The translations under genes were made by a program, and so were the position numbers. From an uncultured Clostridia bacterium (GTDB lineage Bacteria; Bacillota; Clostridia; Christensenellales; Borkfalkiaceae), in NCBI GenBank assembly GCA_947088135.1, contig CAMUFJ010000001.1:32363-96362 (forward strand): 64,000 nucleotides of DNA, written 5' to 3'. Below, piece by piece: positions 52,958 to 61,861 of this stretch (positions are counted from its first letter, which is position 1; every line of letters begins with the position of its first letter). The notes beneath the pieces were generated by a model, which saw nothing but the letters and a program-made list of their open reading frames with translations, was not told the DNA's origin and searched no databases.

Positions 52958-55900
52958 GATAATTCTCCTCTTCCTTCGTTAAAATATTGTCCGCATTCGA
53001 TTTCTGCTCCATTTTTATTTCTTGCGGTATCGAAACGGCTTCCTCTTCGTCTATAATAACATCCTTGTCTGCCTCCAAGCGGCTATTGATGCTTTCTAAC
53101 TCTTTTTCCTGTGCGCTCAATTCCTCATCGCGTCCAAAAGGCTTTTCTAATTGCCGCCTGCATTCCTCTTTCTCCTGTTCAAGCACATCAATATGTTTGC
53201 AAACATCGGCAAACACTTTCGGTAGCCTTTCATATGTATTGAGGATCTTTGTAAGATTTCCCCGCCCACTATCCCCGAGCGAAACAGGATAATCACCTGC
53301 ACCGCTCAACATAATAGAGCCGTAAGCACCGTCTTTTTTAACGACAAGCTTCATGCCGTTTAATTCGCCGATAACATCATTCGACTTTGCCGCACCGTAT
53401 GCCTTTGTGAAGATCTCAGCCTCTTCGTCGCCAAGCTTCTCTATTGCCTTGCTACCGATTTTCAACGTCACTGCTTCTGAATACGACTGCATATCCTCTT
53501 GCATCGCCGCCCTGCGCGCCGATTCGTGAGCAAGCTCCTGTGGAATAGAAAACTCCAACTTCGACTTTAAAAACGCTTGCTCTTGATAATGCTTGCTTTT
53601 TAGCATCTTTAATTCTTTAATGGAGCTGATCAGTTGCATTTGTCTTACAAAATCAGGGTTTGCCGTAGCGATCGCTTTGATCTGAGCATAAGACAATGTC
53701 GTCTCATCGATATCGGCGGCTTCCCTTATGCTCATATCGCCATTGTTTATTTGCGAAATAAATCGTTGCTTATTCTCTAAAATTTGATAAGAATAACTGT
53801 CGAACGTTCGCTCCGTGATATATGAATATATATCCACTTCTGCATTCGTATTTCCCTGACGGATAATCCGCCCTTCCCGCTGTTCCATGTCGGAGGGGCG
53901 GTAAGGTACATCCAAATGGTGTAAAGCTTTAAGACGTTTCTGAAAGTTGGCGCCTACGCCGCATTTCATTGTCGAACCGATCAGGACTCTGATTTCTCCC
54001 GCATTTAGCGCGTCGTATATTTTGTTTTTTTCCTCATCGGTTTTTGCGCTTTGCGCAAAAGCAATTTCTTCGTCTTTAACGCCAAGAGCGACTAATTTTT
54101 GCTTTATATCCTCATAAACATTCCATTCGTCTTGCTTCGGTACGCTTTGGTCACAAAAAATTACTTGCGTCGTACGCTCTGATTCGCCTTTCAGGTAAAT
54201 ATCGTAGACATTCTTCACGCATTCGTTTACCTTAGTATTTTCATCGTCATGCGCAGTCCCGCTATAACAGCGCGGATCCAATGCAAGTTTCTTCCCGTCT
54301 GACGTAAGTTTTAGCATATTATCCACCTTAGGATCTACGCCGCCACATTCAATCGCTTCTCCCCGTTTAACAATTTCGTCGTTAAAGGCACGAATTTGTT
54401 CGGTCGGCTCAACTATTACGGTGTGGCGTGAATATTTAGGAACGGGTAAATTTAGCATTTCCGACGTCTTGACATCTGCAAATGTTCTATACATCATTTG
54501 TAGTTCAGGAAGGTTGACGAAACGGGAAAAACGCGTTCGCGGCTTTACGCCGTCCCCGGAAGCTTTCAATTCCCATCCCGCTACCGTTTCACCGAAAGTG
54601 CTTGCCCAAGCGTCAAAATGTTCTATGCCCGCCTCTTGCAACTGTCCCTTTGAAAGATAGGATTGCATGGTATACATTTCCGCCATACTGTTCGAAATAG
54701 GCGTGCCTGTTGCAAAAACTACGCCTTTATCGCCGCCGTGCAGCTCACGCAGATAATCTATCTTCATTTCAAGATCAAATGCTTTCTGACTGCCATTCGA
54801 GGAAATTCCTGCCACATTCGTCATATGCGTGATGAGTTCTTTATTTTTGTATCCGTGCGCCTCGTCTACAAATAAGTAATCAACGCCAAGTTGTTCAAAA
54901 TTCAGCACCTTATCCTGGCGTTTCTCTATGTCGGCTAATACTTTCTTCGTCTTTGCTTCTATCGCCTTTTTTGCCTGTTCAAGCGATTTCACCGTCAGAG
55001 ACGATCCCCCTCGCCATTGTTTAGCCTTCTCATCGCGCAAACTAATTTCCAATTCGAGCTTTTGCTCTTCGAGTTTAGCGAGCTGTCGTTCGCCCGATAC
55101 GGGAATCTTTACAAATTGCGATTCAGCTATGATCACCATATCCCAATCGCCCGTTGCAATTTTTGATATAAATCGTTTTCTCTTATCCTTTTCGAAATCT
55201 TCTTTGGACGATACTAAGACTTTTGCATTTGGATACAAAGTTTTGGCGTCCCGCGCCCATTGACCGATAATTGCGTTGGGAACGACAAATAGCGGCTTTT
55301 TCGCTATTCCGTACTCCCGCAACTTTCTTGCGCCTGCTATCATTTCAAATGTTTTTCCCGCGCCCACGGAATGGTGTAGCAAAACGTTGTTACCTGTGGC
55401 GATTCTCTCCACTGCCGCGCGCTGATGCTCGCGTAGCGATATGGTCAAATTCATATCTTCAAAGGACAGGTGCGCCCCACGGTATTGTGGCAAAACAATG
55501 TTATTAAACCGTTCGTTATATACCTTTTCATATTTATCGACCCGCGCAGGATGCTCCCACAGCCAGGACTTAAACTCCGTTTGCATTGCCCGAAGCTTCT
55601 CGCGCGCAAGTGCCGTTTCGGCTTTGTTTAAAACTCGTTTCTCCTTCCCGTCCTCTATTACTTTGTCATACACCGAAGGCATTTGATTATTGAGCGCACA
55701 AGAAAAAATATCAACCCCGTCCATTCGCTGTGTTCCCCACTCCGACGTCATGCTCGTCGTGTGTCGGCAATATGAAGGTGCATGAAATACATATTCTCCA
55801 TTATGATTGTTGTATTGCACCCCATCGCCGTCATTTCTATAAACGCGTTGCCCTGTTAAATGTTCAAAGAACCTCCAATAATCATCTCCATCGATCCACG

Positions 55901-58900
55901 TCGCCCCCATCCGCACGCGTATATCGGTATTACTAAGCTTTTTAGGTAAAACCTTCGTTAATGCTCCTATATTTTTTTCGAGCCGCTTTCGGATATCTTC
56001 TCGCACCACATCCGAAATCATCAGCTTTCCGCCTTCAAGCTCGGACAACAGTGTCTTACACGTATTAAGCTTTTTTACGACATTCCCGCTCAGATACTCA
56101 TCGTAAGCCTGAAATCCGTCGTATCGCACATCGGCATTAACATTCATCAATAACTCGGGGGTAATATTTTGGAAAACCGTGTCGCCTAATGCGCTTAAAA
56201 CTTCGTTTTCCTTTTTGCCTGTAAGCTTCCCGATGTAGGGTATATCCACTCGTCCCAAATAGTTTCGGCTCAACGCAAGCGCCTCGTTAACGTCGTCGGT
56301 ATGCGTTTTTCGCTCTGCTTTATTTAGCGTCCTTTGATAAAAAATCGATGACTTTTCTGCTGTATCTGTTTCCTTATCATACAGTTCAAGTGCGGATACA
56401 AGTGAATAATCGTTATCGTCTTTTAAAAGCCTATAATTCTTTTCTGCGGAAACGCAACCGTATTCTTTTACAAAATCATCGTATAAACCATGAAGGGTTT
56501 CTTGCCCGATTTTTAACTCATCATCTGAACAACCCATAGCTTGCAATTCAATAATCCGCATGGTTTGTTCGCGTAATTGTATATAGGCTTGCAACTGTTT
56601 AAGCATTTTCCCCGAAAGGCTACCTTGCAATGCTTTCGCAGTAGGCAATTCGTAGTGATTATTAAATCGAATAAACGCCTTGCCATTTCGGATACAAAAA
56701 TCGAAATTCCTTTCTCCGTTTTGCAGATAATTCTGCTCCTCTTCTTCCGCCTCCTCCTCAGGTGTAGCTGTTTGATTGCTCTGTGTAGTATATATATTTT
56801 CGGGAAGGCGGGCTATCGCCTTCAAAAGCTCTTCCCGTAAGCTGTTCCCTTCATGCGGTACAATGGTACGCGTATTCCCATACCGTCCGCTTATCGTTTT
56901 CATCTCACCGAGCACGTTTTCGGGGTGCTTTATAAAGTATTCGTTCACTGGATCTTCGGCACTATCGTCCCGATACGCACTTTTCAACCATTCGGCATTC
57001 GCAGGTTCACGCTTCTCGCGCTTGCGGAAAAACAGGATATCCGTCACCGCTTCCGTGCCCGCATTCCCTTTAAATGCCGTGTTAGGCAGACGAAATGCGA
57101 CAAGCAATTCTCCGCGTTCCGCCAAATATCGCCTTGCGGAGTCATCCTTCTTATCTAAGGTTCCGCTCGACGTGATTACTGCCATGATCCCGCCCGCGCG
57201 TAGCTTGTCCATGCTTTTTACGAGAAAATAGTCATGAATTTTCAGTTGAAATTTATCATAACGCGAATCGCTTACAGAAAAATTTCCGAAAGGCACATTG
57301 CCAACAACGACGTCATAGGTGCTGTCTGCTATCGCCGCTTCCTCATAGGATTGATTTGTTATCCGCGCTTCGGGATATAAAGCTCGCGCGATATCTGTGG
57401 ATACTGCATCGAGCTCAACCGCATTAAATTTAAGGTTGAGTTCTTTCGGTGCGCAACCGATAAAATTACCTGTGCCACAGGAAGGCTCCAACACATGGGC
57501 GTCTTTTACGCCCAAACGCTCTAACCCCGCATAAATTCCGTCTACAATGTCTTTTTGCGTATAGAACGAACTCAATACGCTTGCCCGTGCATCCAAATAT
57601 TCGCCTTTTGTTAGGAGTTCCTTTAATTCTTCTCGCTCCGTTTCCAAATTGCTTTTGCGGTCGTCAAAAATATCCGCTAATCCACCCCAGCCGACATACT
57701 TCGCTAATTTTGATTTTTCCGTAGCGGTTGCCATACGACATTCGCCTTTAATCCGCTTCACGAGACGAATTGCTTCTATATTATCCCTGATGCGTTGCAA
57801 CGGCGGTCGTACGGCAAAATCCACTTCCGTCATTGTGTAATTCGTTTTAGCCGAACCGCCCGTTTCCTCCTGCGTCTGAACGCCCTGCACGGCGGCTTCG
57901 CCCGGGGACGGTTCCACCGTCTGCTCAGCTGCAATTGTGCGCTCAAAGCCTTGCGCTTTTGCTATGCTTTGCAGGTTTACCGCTTGTTCTTCGAGTTCTT
58001 CAAGATTGTCGCCTATAATACACGAAATTCCCTTACTTTTGAGTTTTTTTACATAGTTATCTAACGCATGAAATGGAATTCCGACCATGGGCACGCGTTC
58101 AGGCAAGCCGACGTCTCTGCTTGTCAGTGTAAGGCTTAAAGCGTTGGACATTACCAACGCTTTATCGCCTAACGTTTCATAAAAATCGCCTATCCGCAAC
58201 ATGAGCACAGTATCGGGGTTAGCCTTTGCAAGCTCGGCATACCTCGCGTACTGATCGTTTAGTCCTTTGCGAACGGCTTGATGAACTCTTCGTAAATCCT
58301 TTCCTCTACCATTTGCCGGTGCTCCCTCATCGCGTTCGCCAACGTGAGATAGTCCAGCGTTTTCGGCGGATTGTACTGCGAAAACATTTCGTCCCGAAAC
58401 TTCTCTATCCGTTCCGCCAGCTCCACCAGATTGAACCACAGCGTCTGATGCGAGCGCATGATCATGTATTTGGGGAAGTTGTTCTCTTTGAGATACGTTT
58501 CCGCCATTTTCCCGTACCGCCCCGCTCTCTGCTTCAATTCCGTCAAAGAAGGATATTTGACGTCCAACGGATGCACCTTTCCTTGCTTGTGGTACTCCTC
58601 TATTTCCATGATTTCCTCGATCGTGAAGGAGTACGGCGTCATCACTCGTCCATTCTCTCCCCCCGCCAACGCTTTGCAGATCCCTAATGTTTCGTTCATT
58701 TTTTTGCTCCTCCTGATTTTTATTTTCTTTAATACTTAGAATTTTTTGCACCGACGACCGCATACCTCCGATATCCTCTCCGCAGAATATTTGACTTACT
58801 TCTGCAATTTCGTTATATATCCGATCGAATTCTTCACCGCTTAATACTCGCTTAGGGCGCGGTACTCCTGCCGTCTGCGACACGTCAAAAACAAACGATT

Positions 58901-59150
58901 TTTCGTTTTTTGTTGTCGGGTCAAATGTGGGATAACCGTGTTGCCCTCTTTGCACGTACCTCTTAACTTGTCGCCAACCGTCATATGTACGCACTTCACG
59001 CAATTTTTCGTTTTGATTAAATGCTTCGGACGCCTGCGCCAAACTCAGTTCGTCACTTTGAAAGCACAAATCAATAAATCGCGCCAGCCGCTCATCATTG
59101 CTTATGATTTTCGAGAAATGCTCAGAACGTTTTTCAAAGTCTAACGCCAT
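52950..59150 (-). CDS. DNA methylase-SNF2 helicase fusion (anti-restriction/conjugation type)
   Basis: 2066 residues. An ArdC-like N-terminal segment (about 1-130; VFDVSQTAG) is followed by a low-complexity stretch (about 150-297) that overlaps the tnpV-like gene in another frame. A MutS N-terminal-like domain occurs at about 300-400 (LMLRIGDFYETLGDKA), then a repeat-encoded linker. The N6-methylase part has EPSCGTGNF (about 555) and GNVPFG in place of NPPF (about 617). The SNF2 helicase has HHSVGAGKTFE (about 1260), VDEAHGYKN (about 1433) and QREGRIIRQGN (about 1760). Similar giants occur on ICEs, and phage P1 DarB is a distant analogue. The start at 59150 follows GAGG and is coupled to the RHH gene. 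Confidence 0.85.
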   Translation of the reverse strand: MALDFEKRSEHFSKIISNDERLARFIDLCFQSDELSLAQASEAFNQNEKLREVRTYDGWRQVKRYVQRGQHGYPTFDPTTKNEKSFVFDVSQTAGVPRPKRVLSGEEFDRIYNEIAEVSQIFCGEDIGGMRSSVQKILSIKENKNQEEQKNERNIRDLQSVGGGREWTSDDAVLLHDRGNHGNRGVPQARKGASVGRQISFFDGIEAESGAVRENGGNVSQREQLPQIHDHALASDAVVQSGGAGGTDREVSGRNVFAVQSAENAGLSHVGERDEGAPANGRGKDLRRVHQAVRKGLNDQYARYAELAKANPDTVLMLRIGDFYETLGDKALVMSNALSLTLTSRDVGLPERVPMVGIPFHALDNYVKKLKSKGISCIIGDNLEELEEQAVNLQSIAKAQGFERTIAAEQTVEPSPGEAAVQGVQTQEETGGSAKTNYTMTEVDFAVRPPLQRIRDNIEAIRLVKRIKGECRMATATEKSKLAKYVGWGGLADIFDDRKSNLETEREELKELLTKGEYLDARASVLSSFYTQKDIVDGIYAGLERLGVKDAHVLEPSCGTGNFIGCAPKELNLKFNAVELDAVSTDIARALYPEARITNQSYEEAAIADSTYDVVVGNVPFGNFSVSDSRYDKFQLKIHDYFLVKSMDKLRAGGIMAVITSSGTLDKKDDSARRYLAERGELLVAFRLPNTAFKGNAGTEAVTDILFFRKREKREPANAEWLKSAYRDDSAEDPVNEYFIKHPENVLGEMKTISGRYGNTRTIVPHEGNSLREELLKAIARLPENIYTTQSNQTATPEEEAEEEEQNYLQNGERNFDFCIRNGKAFIRFNNHYELPTAKALQGSLSGKMLKQLQAYIQLREQTMRIIELQAMGCSDDELKIGQETLHGLYDDFVKEYGCVSAEKNYRLLKDDNDYSLVSALELYDKETDTAEKSSIFYQRTLNKAERKTHTDDVNEALALSRNYLGRVDIPYIGKLTGKKENEVLSALGDTVFQNITPELLMNVNADVRYDGFQAYDEYLSGNVVKKLNTCKTLLSELEGGKLMISDVVREDIRKRLEKNIGALTKVLPKKLSNTDIRVRMGATWIDGDDYWRFFEHLTGQRVYRNDGDGVQYNNHNGEYVFHAPSYCRHTTSMTSEWGTQRMDGVDIFSCALNNQMPSVYDKVIEDGKEKRVLNKAETALAREKLRAMQTEFKSWLWEHPARVDKYEKVYNERFNNIVLPQYRGAHLSFEDMNLTISLREHQRAAVERIATGNNVLLHHSVGAGKTFEMIAGARKLREYGIAKKPLFVVPNAIIGQWARDAKTLYPNAKVLVSSKEDFEKDKRKRFISKIATGDWDMVIIAESQFVKIPVSGERQLAKLEEQKLELEISLRDEKAKQWRGGSSLTVKSLEQAKKAIEAKTKKVLADIEKRQDKVLNFEQLGVDYLFVDEAHGYKNKELITHMTNVAGISSNGSQKAFDLEMKIDYLRELHGGDKGVVFATGTPISNSMAEMYTMQSYLSKGQLQEAGIEHFDAWASTFGETVAGWELKASGDGVKPRTRFSRFVNLPELQMMYRTFADVKTSEMLNLPVPKYSRHTVIVEPTEQIRAFNDEIVKRGEAIECGGVDPKVDNMLKLTSDGKKLALDPRCYSGTAHDDENTKVNECVKNVYDIYLKGESERTTQVIFCDQSVPKQDEWNVYEDIKQKLVALGVKDEEIAFAQSAKTDEEKNKIYDALNAGEIRVLIGSTMKCGVGANFQKRLKALHHLDVPYRPSDMEQREGRIIRQGNTNAEVDIYSYITERTFDSYSYQILENKQRFISQINNGDMSIREAADIDETTLSYAQIKAIATANPDFVRQMQLISSIKELKMLKSKHYQEQAFLKSKLEFSIPQELAHESARRAAMQEDMQSYSEAVTLKIGSKAIEKLGDEEAEIFTKAYGAAKSNDVIGELNGMKLVVKKDGAYGSIMLSGAGDYPVSLGDSGRGNLTKILNTYERLPKVFADVCKHIDVLEQEKEECRRQLEKPFGRDEELSAQEKELESINSRLEADKDVIIDEEEAVSIPQEIKMEQKSNADNILTKEEENYRE
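57885..57932. repeat. dispersed coding repeat, copy C
   Basis: Carries the same 26-base core as copy A (33631), 24 kb away, in the methylase-helicase gene. It encodes EQTVEPSPGEAAVQ. Confidence 0.75.
58259..58699 (-). CDS. TnpV-like protein inside the methylase-helicase gene, other frame
   Basis: A 146-residue frame with its own strong ribosome site (CAGGAGGAG, about 7 bases before the ATG). Its middle matches the transposon-protein TnpV pattern: GRYGKMAETYLKEN, a conserved helical run, then an ERIEKFRDEM helix. Its amino-acid composition is ordinary, whereas the overlapping frame of the large gene is Gly/Arg/Glu-rich and low in complexity here. The large frame stays open for about 147 codons across it. 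Both may be translated, or the insertion may have been tolerated as a linker. The function of TnpV proteins is unknown. Confidence 0.6.
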   Translation of the reverse strand: MNETLGICKALAGGENGRVMTPYSFTIEEIMEIEEYHKQGKVHPLDVKYPSLTELKQRAGRYGKMAETYLKENNFPKYMIMRSHQTLWFNLVELAERIEKFRDEMFSQYNPPKTLDYLTLANAMREHRQMVEERIYEEFIKPFAKD

Positions 59151-59151
59151 A

Positions 59152-59388
59152 TCAATCCTCGTGTGCGTCCAGATAGTCGATAATAGCACGCTCAACAAGC
59201 GCGTTTTTCTTTAATGAGTGCGACTTGGCAAACACGTGAAGGCGATCCAAAACAGTGATGTCAATCTGCCAGGTCATTGCTTTTACCGTCTTTTCGTCCA
59301 CAACATGAACTTTGGGGGGAACAAATGTCGTTGGGGTCGGTTTTGCCATTTCACCGAACAATCCGTTGATATCAAAATTCCGTTTCAT
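59152..59388 (-). CDS. ribbon-helix-helix partner of ParA (ParG/omega-like)
   Basis: 78 residues: a flexible N-terminal tail (about 1-38) and a C-terminal ribbon-helix-helix (WQIDITVLDRLHVFAK...KKNALVERAIIDYL). Size and layout match ParG (76 residues), whose tail stimulates its ParA-type partner and whose RHH binds arrays of short boxes. It overlaps the parA stop by four bases (ATGA), so the two are co-translated. It is the prime candidate to bind the seven ACTTG arrays of this element. Use as a plain transcriptional repressor or antitoxin is an alternative. Confidence 0.75.
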   Translation of the reverse strand: MKRNFDINGLFGEMAKPTPTTFVPPKVHVVDEKTVKAMTWQIDITVLDRLHVFAKSHSLKKNALVERAIIDYLDAHED

Positions 59389-60155
59389 GCTATTGCCTCC
59401 GTTAATTCATTTGCTATTTCCGCATATGCAGTCGACGCTTTACTCCGCGCCTTATAATCCGCGACCGAACGCTTTCTTACCTGACTTTCGGGAATATCGC
59501 ACGTCAACGGGACTTTTGTTTTGAATACCGATGCTGAAAACAAATCTTGCGTCGTCTTTTCAACAGCTTCACTGATGTCCTGCGCCAACGTCAAATTGCC
59601 ACGATACCGCGTAAACAGCACGCCCGCAACCTTCAATAGGGGGTTTAAATACGGACTGCTCCGCACCTGGTTAATGGTGCGCGCAATTTCAAACATACCG
59701 TCCACGGAAAAATACTCCGCTTCTGTCGGGATCAATACATAATCCGTTGCCACAAGAGCCGCGATTGTCACGTGATTTACCGAAGGCGGACAATCAATAA
59801 AGCACAAATCATAGCTTTCTCCCTGCTTTGCTAAGACGTCGCGCAAGGAAAAGATGAATGCAGGATTCCCCGTGAGCTTCGGAAGCAACGTTGCAAATGA
59901 ACCTTCGCAGGGGATAATATCGCCGTATCGGGTTGCTTGTGCGACGTCATCGAAATGGCTTTCTCCGCTTAAAAGCTCGAAAACGGTCCGCTTGCCGTCG
60001 GTTTTAGCATCTAAGAATTTCGTTAAATGGGACTGCGGATCGATATCGATTCCCAGCACGCGTTCTCCGCGCTTAAAATATTCCGCCATGAGATTGATTG
60101 CAGTCGTGCTCTTCCCTACGCCGCCTTTTTGATTAAAAATCGTAATTACCTTCAT
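59385..60155 (-). CDS. parA: ParA-family partition ATPase
   Basis: 256 residues. The deviant Walker A KGGVGKSTTAINL lies at about 10-22, DIDPQSHLT follows, and Walker B is CFIDCPPSVNH. It has no N-terminal helix-turn-helix, so regulation is left to the small partner, as in type Ib systems. The ATG at 60155 is preceded by AAGGGAG; the longer frame reads through the ACTTG array and the primase 3' end. Array 4 lies 40 bases upstream. It probably stabilises the excised, replicating circle. Confidence 0.9.
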   Translation of the reverse strand: MKVITIFNQKGGVGKSTTAINLMAEYFKRGERVLGIDIDPQSHLTKFLDAKTDGKRTVFELLSGESHFDDVAQATRYGDIIPCEGSFATLLPKLTGNPAFIFSLRDVLAKQGESYDLCFIDCPPSVNHVTIAALVATDYVLIPTEAEYFSVDGMFEIARTINQVRSSPYLNPLLKVAGVLFTRYRGNLTLAQDISEAVEKTTQDLFSASVFKTKVPLTCDIPESQVRKRSVADYKARSKASTAYAEIANELTEAIA

Positions 60156-60159
60156 TTCT

Positions 60160-61143
60160 TCATCTCCCTTCGTTATAGTTGCCCTCGCGGGCATTACTTG
60201 GAAAAACTTGTTTTTGCAAGTTTTTACTTGTTTTTGCTTCGCCGTAGAACTGTGAACAAGTTGATGCGGCTTTTTCCGCTGTGCGTTGATAATAAATATC
60301 GGGTTTATCGGGGCGATTGATTCCGCTTGCCCGCATGATTCGAACTGTCTGCGGGATATTCCCGCCTGAGAAAAACACAAGAATACCCGCCATACGGAAA
60401 TCGTCGCGCGATTTGTCATTTGAAACGCCTTGTCCTGATGCAAGCCGATCATACTCGTTCTTGCGTCTACTTCGGCTAATACGCGCTAATACTTCGCTGT
60501 CATCGGCAGTGAGCGCAACCGCATGGGCAGGTGTGTTATTTGGCACCTTTTCTTTGAGTAAGCCCCGTAGCATGGTTTTCATTTCGAAAGGACACGACTT
60601 CAACACTTTGCGATTCTCGTAAATATCGCCCGTCATGCTCATGAACCGCGCCTTTTCATAGACCTCAACTTCTTCTTCGCCGTTGATTTCGGCACGGTTA
60701 TTATAGGTTTCTCCGACGATCACGTCTTTAAAAAAGAGGTGTAGCCCGTTCCCGCTCGTCGAAACTTCGGTATAGTGATCCTGGATCCCCGCGAGAATAT
60801 CCTTCGATATCTTCGACTTCGGAGCCCCCTGAGCATCTAAGCATTTATCCAGGTCAATGCAAGTTATTCCGCATTTTCCGTCCAAAGCAAACGCCAGCCC
60901 TTCGCAGTTCGTGTCCTTCGCGTATTTCATCGCCGATTCAAAGTCAGCCCAGGTTGAAGGATCCGTCGATTTTGCCCAATGCCCGTTATGCGGCGAAAGT
61001 ATGTATTTATCCTTTTTTCCCTTCTCTTCATTCCAGCGCGTTCTGAATACACACCAATTCGGCATAGCTTTCATTTCGGGCGGTATGTTATCCGTAATTG
61101 CTTTGAGTTTTTCCGCATTCGTTTTTTGTGCTTTTGCTGTCAT
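60160..61143 (-). CDS. Prim-Pol-type primase
   Basis: 327 residues. The archaeo-eukaryotic primase-like domain (about 25-170) shows CIDLDKC (metal-binding acids) and EVSTSGNGLHLFF (conserved His). A helical C-terminal part (about 215-300; NEYDRLASG...YYQRTAEKAAS) resembles the tail of phage and plasmid primases. The final 25 codons run through ACTTG array 4 (KTSKNLQKQVF), so the gene end was built from the repeat. Its stop is 4 bases before the parA start. Confidence 0.75.
   Translation of the reverse strand: MTAKAQKTNAEKLKAITDNIPPEMKAMPNWCVFRTRWNEEKGKKDKYILSPHNGHWAKSTDPSTWADFESAMKYAKDTNCEGLAFALDGKCGITCIDLDKCLDAQGAPKSKISKDILAGIQDHYTEVSTSGNGLHLFFKDVIVGETYNNRAEINGEEEVEVYEKARFMSMTGDIYENRKVLKSCPFEMKTMLRGLLKEKVPNNTPAHAVALTADDSEVLARISRSRRKNEYDRLASGQGVSNDKSRDDFRMAGILVFFSGGNIPQTVRIMRASGINRPDKPDIYYQRTAEKAASTCSQFYGEAKTSKNLQKQVFPSNAREGNYNEGR
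60196..60240. repeat. ACTTG array 4 (4-5 boxes)
   Basis: ACTTG 60196, ACTTG 60206, CAAGT 60217, ACTTG 60226, GCTTC 60236 (weak). It lies 40 bases upstream of parA and inside the primase 3' end. Confidence 0.85.
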
Positions 61144-61166
61144 ATTTTTCTCCTATCCTGTAAAAA

Positions 61167-61181
61167 ACTTGTTTTTACTTG
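61167..61181. repeat. ACTTG array 5 (2 boxes)
   Basis: ACTTG 61167 and 61177, exactly 10 bases apart, 23 bases upstream of the primase start. Confidence 0.7.
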
Positions 61182-61193
61182 TTTTTGCAATAG

Positions 61194-61391
61194 TCACTCC
61201 CCTATTTTCGGAACCGCTAAAACCAACGGGCAATTCTTATGCCGTTGTTTTGCAATCTCTTCTTTACCTGTTTCATTGAGCAAATCGCAAGTAATGTCGC
61301 AAAAGAAATTAGGCAAATCCGAATCGTCTAAATAGCGGCACGACAAACAATTCGTCGGTAGCCTTTTCACTACCTTTTTTGTGCTTTCCAT
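61194..61391 (-). CDS. small cysteine-containing protein, unknown function
   Basis: 65 residues from the ATG at 61391, with a weak GGGG ribosome site. It has five cysteines (NCLSCRYLDD, FFCDITCDL, KNCPLV), which suggests a small zinc-binding fold. The frame opens at 61448, but that part reads through strong hairpins and is not likely translated. It lies just downstream of a highly structured leader and upstream of array 5 and the primase. No family recognised. Confidence 0.5.
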   Translation of the reverse strand: MESTKKVVKRLPTNCLSCRYLDDSDLPNFFCDITCDLLNETGKEEIAKQRHKNCPLVLAVPKIGE

Positions 61392-61427
61392 ACAAGTACC
61401 CCACTTATCAGATACCCGCCCACATAA

Positions 61428-61517
61428 GCTGTCGACGTATGCACACATCGACAGCCAGGTGGGTACCTGTGTGCCGAAAGCCCGACTCGAACGGGCTGCC
61501 TTCCACTGGTTTCGGCA
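61428..61517 (-). other. structured leader with a tRNA-top-half-like fold
   Basis: Three adjacent helices on the minus strand. TGCCGAAA/TTTCGGCA (61510-61517 with 61472-61479) encloses GCCCG-TTCGAGT-CGGGC, a perfect tRNA T-arm stacked directly on the 3' strand, as in a tRNA acceptor/T-arm half. Next come CAGGT/ACCTG (61456-61469) and GCTGTCGA/TCGACAGC (61428-61455). Only 13 bases replace the D and anticodon arms. It could be a structured RNA, a deleted tRNA, or a replication signal. Confidence 0.6.
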
Positions 61518-61530
61518 TAATATTTAAAAA

Positions 61531-61566
61531 ACTTGTTTTTACTTGCAAAAACTTGTTTTTACAAGT
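61531..61566. repeat. ACTTG array 6 (4 boxes)
   Basis: ACTTG 61531, 61541, 61551 and CAAGT 61562. The TAA stop of the DUF4313-like gene (61559-61561) lies in it. Confidence 0.85.
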
Positions 61567-61861
61567 TTTCTAAATTTAGTCTATAAAGCGGATATATAAG
61601 GTATCCGCTCCTCCGTTCTCCGCCTACTACCTTTTCCCCCAAATCGTTTTCCGTGATGAATTTTTCAACGTCTACGCCCCACAAATTGATATTCAAGTAT
61701 GCCAAATCGGGGCTTTCAAGCTTAACATCAAGGTTGACAGTCAAAGCGCCATAAGGCTCCCCGTCCCTGCACATCGCTTTTACTAATGTGTTGCGTGTGA
61801 GCGCATAAATTCCCGTGGTAAGATAAACCTCTTCATTCCCAATTTCATAATACTTTTTCAT
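61559..61861 (-). CDS. DUF4313-like protein
   Basis: 100 residues. The pattern GALTVNL..., a spacer, DVEKFITENDLGE and a closing RSGYLIYPLYRLNL resembles DUF4313 proteins of unknown function found on mobile elements. It overlaps the XRE regulator stop (ATGA) and is co-translated with it. No catalytic residues can be suggested. Confidence 0.55.
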   Translation of the reverse strand: MKKYYEIGNEEVYLTTGIYALTRNTLVKAMCRDGEPYGALTVNLDVKLESPDLAYLNINLWGVDVEKFITENDLGEKVVGGERRSGYLIYPLYRLNLENL

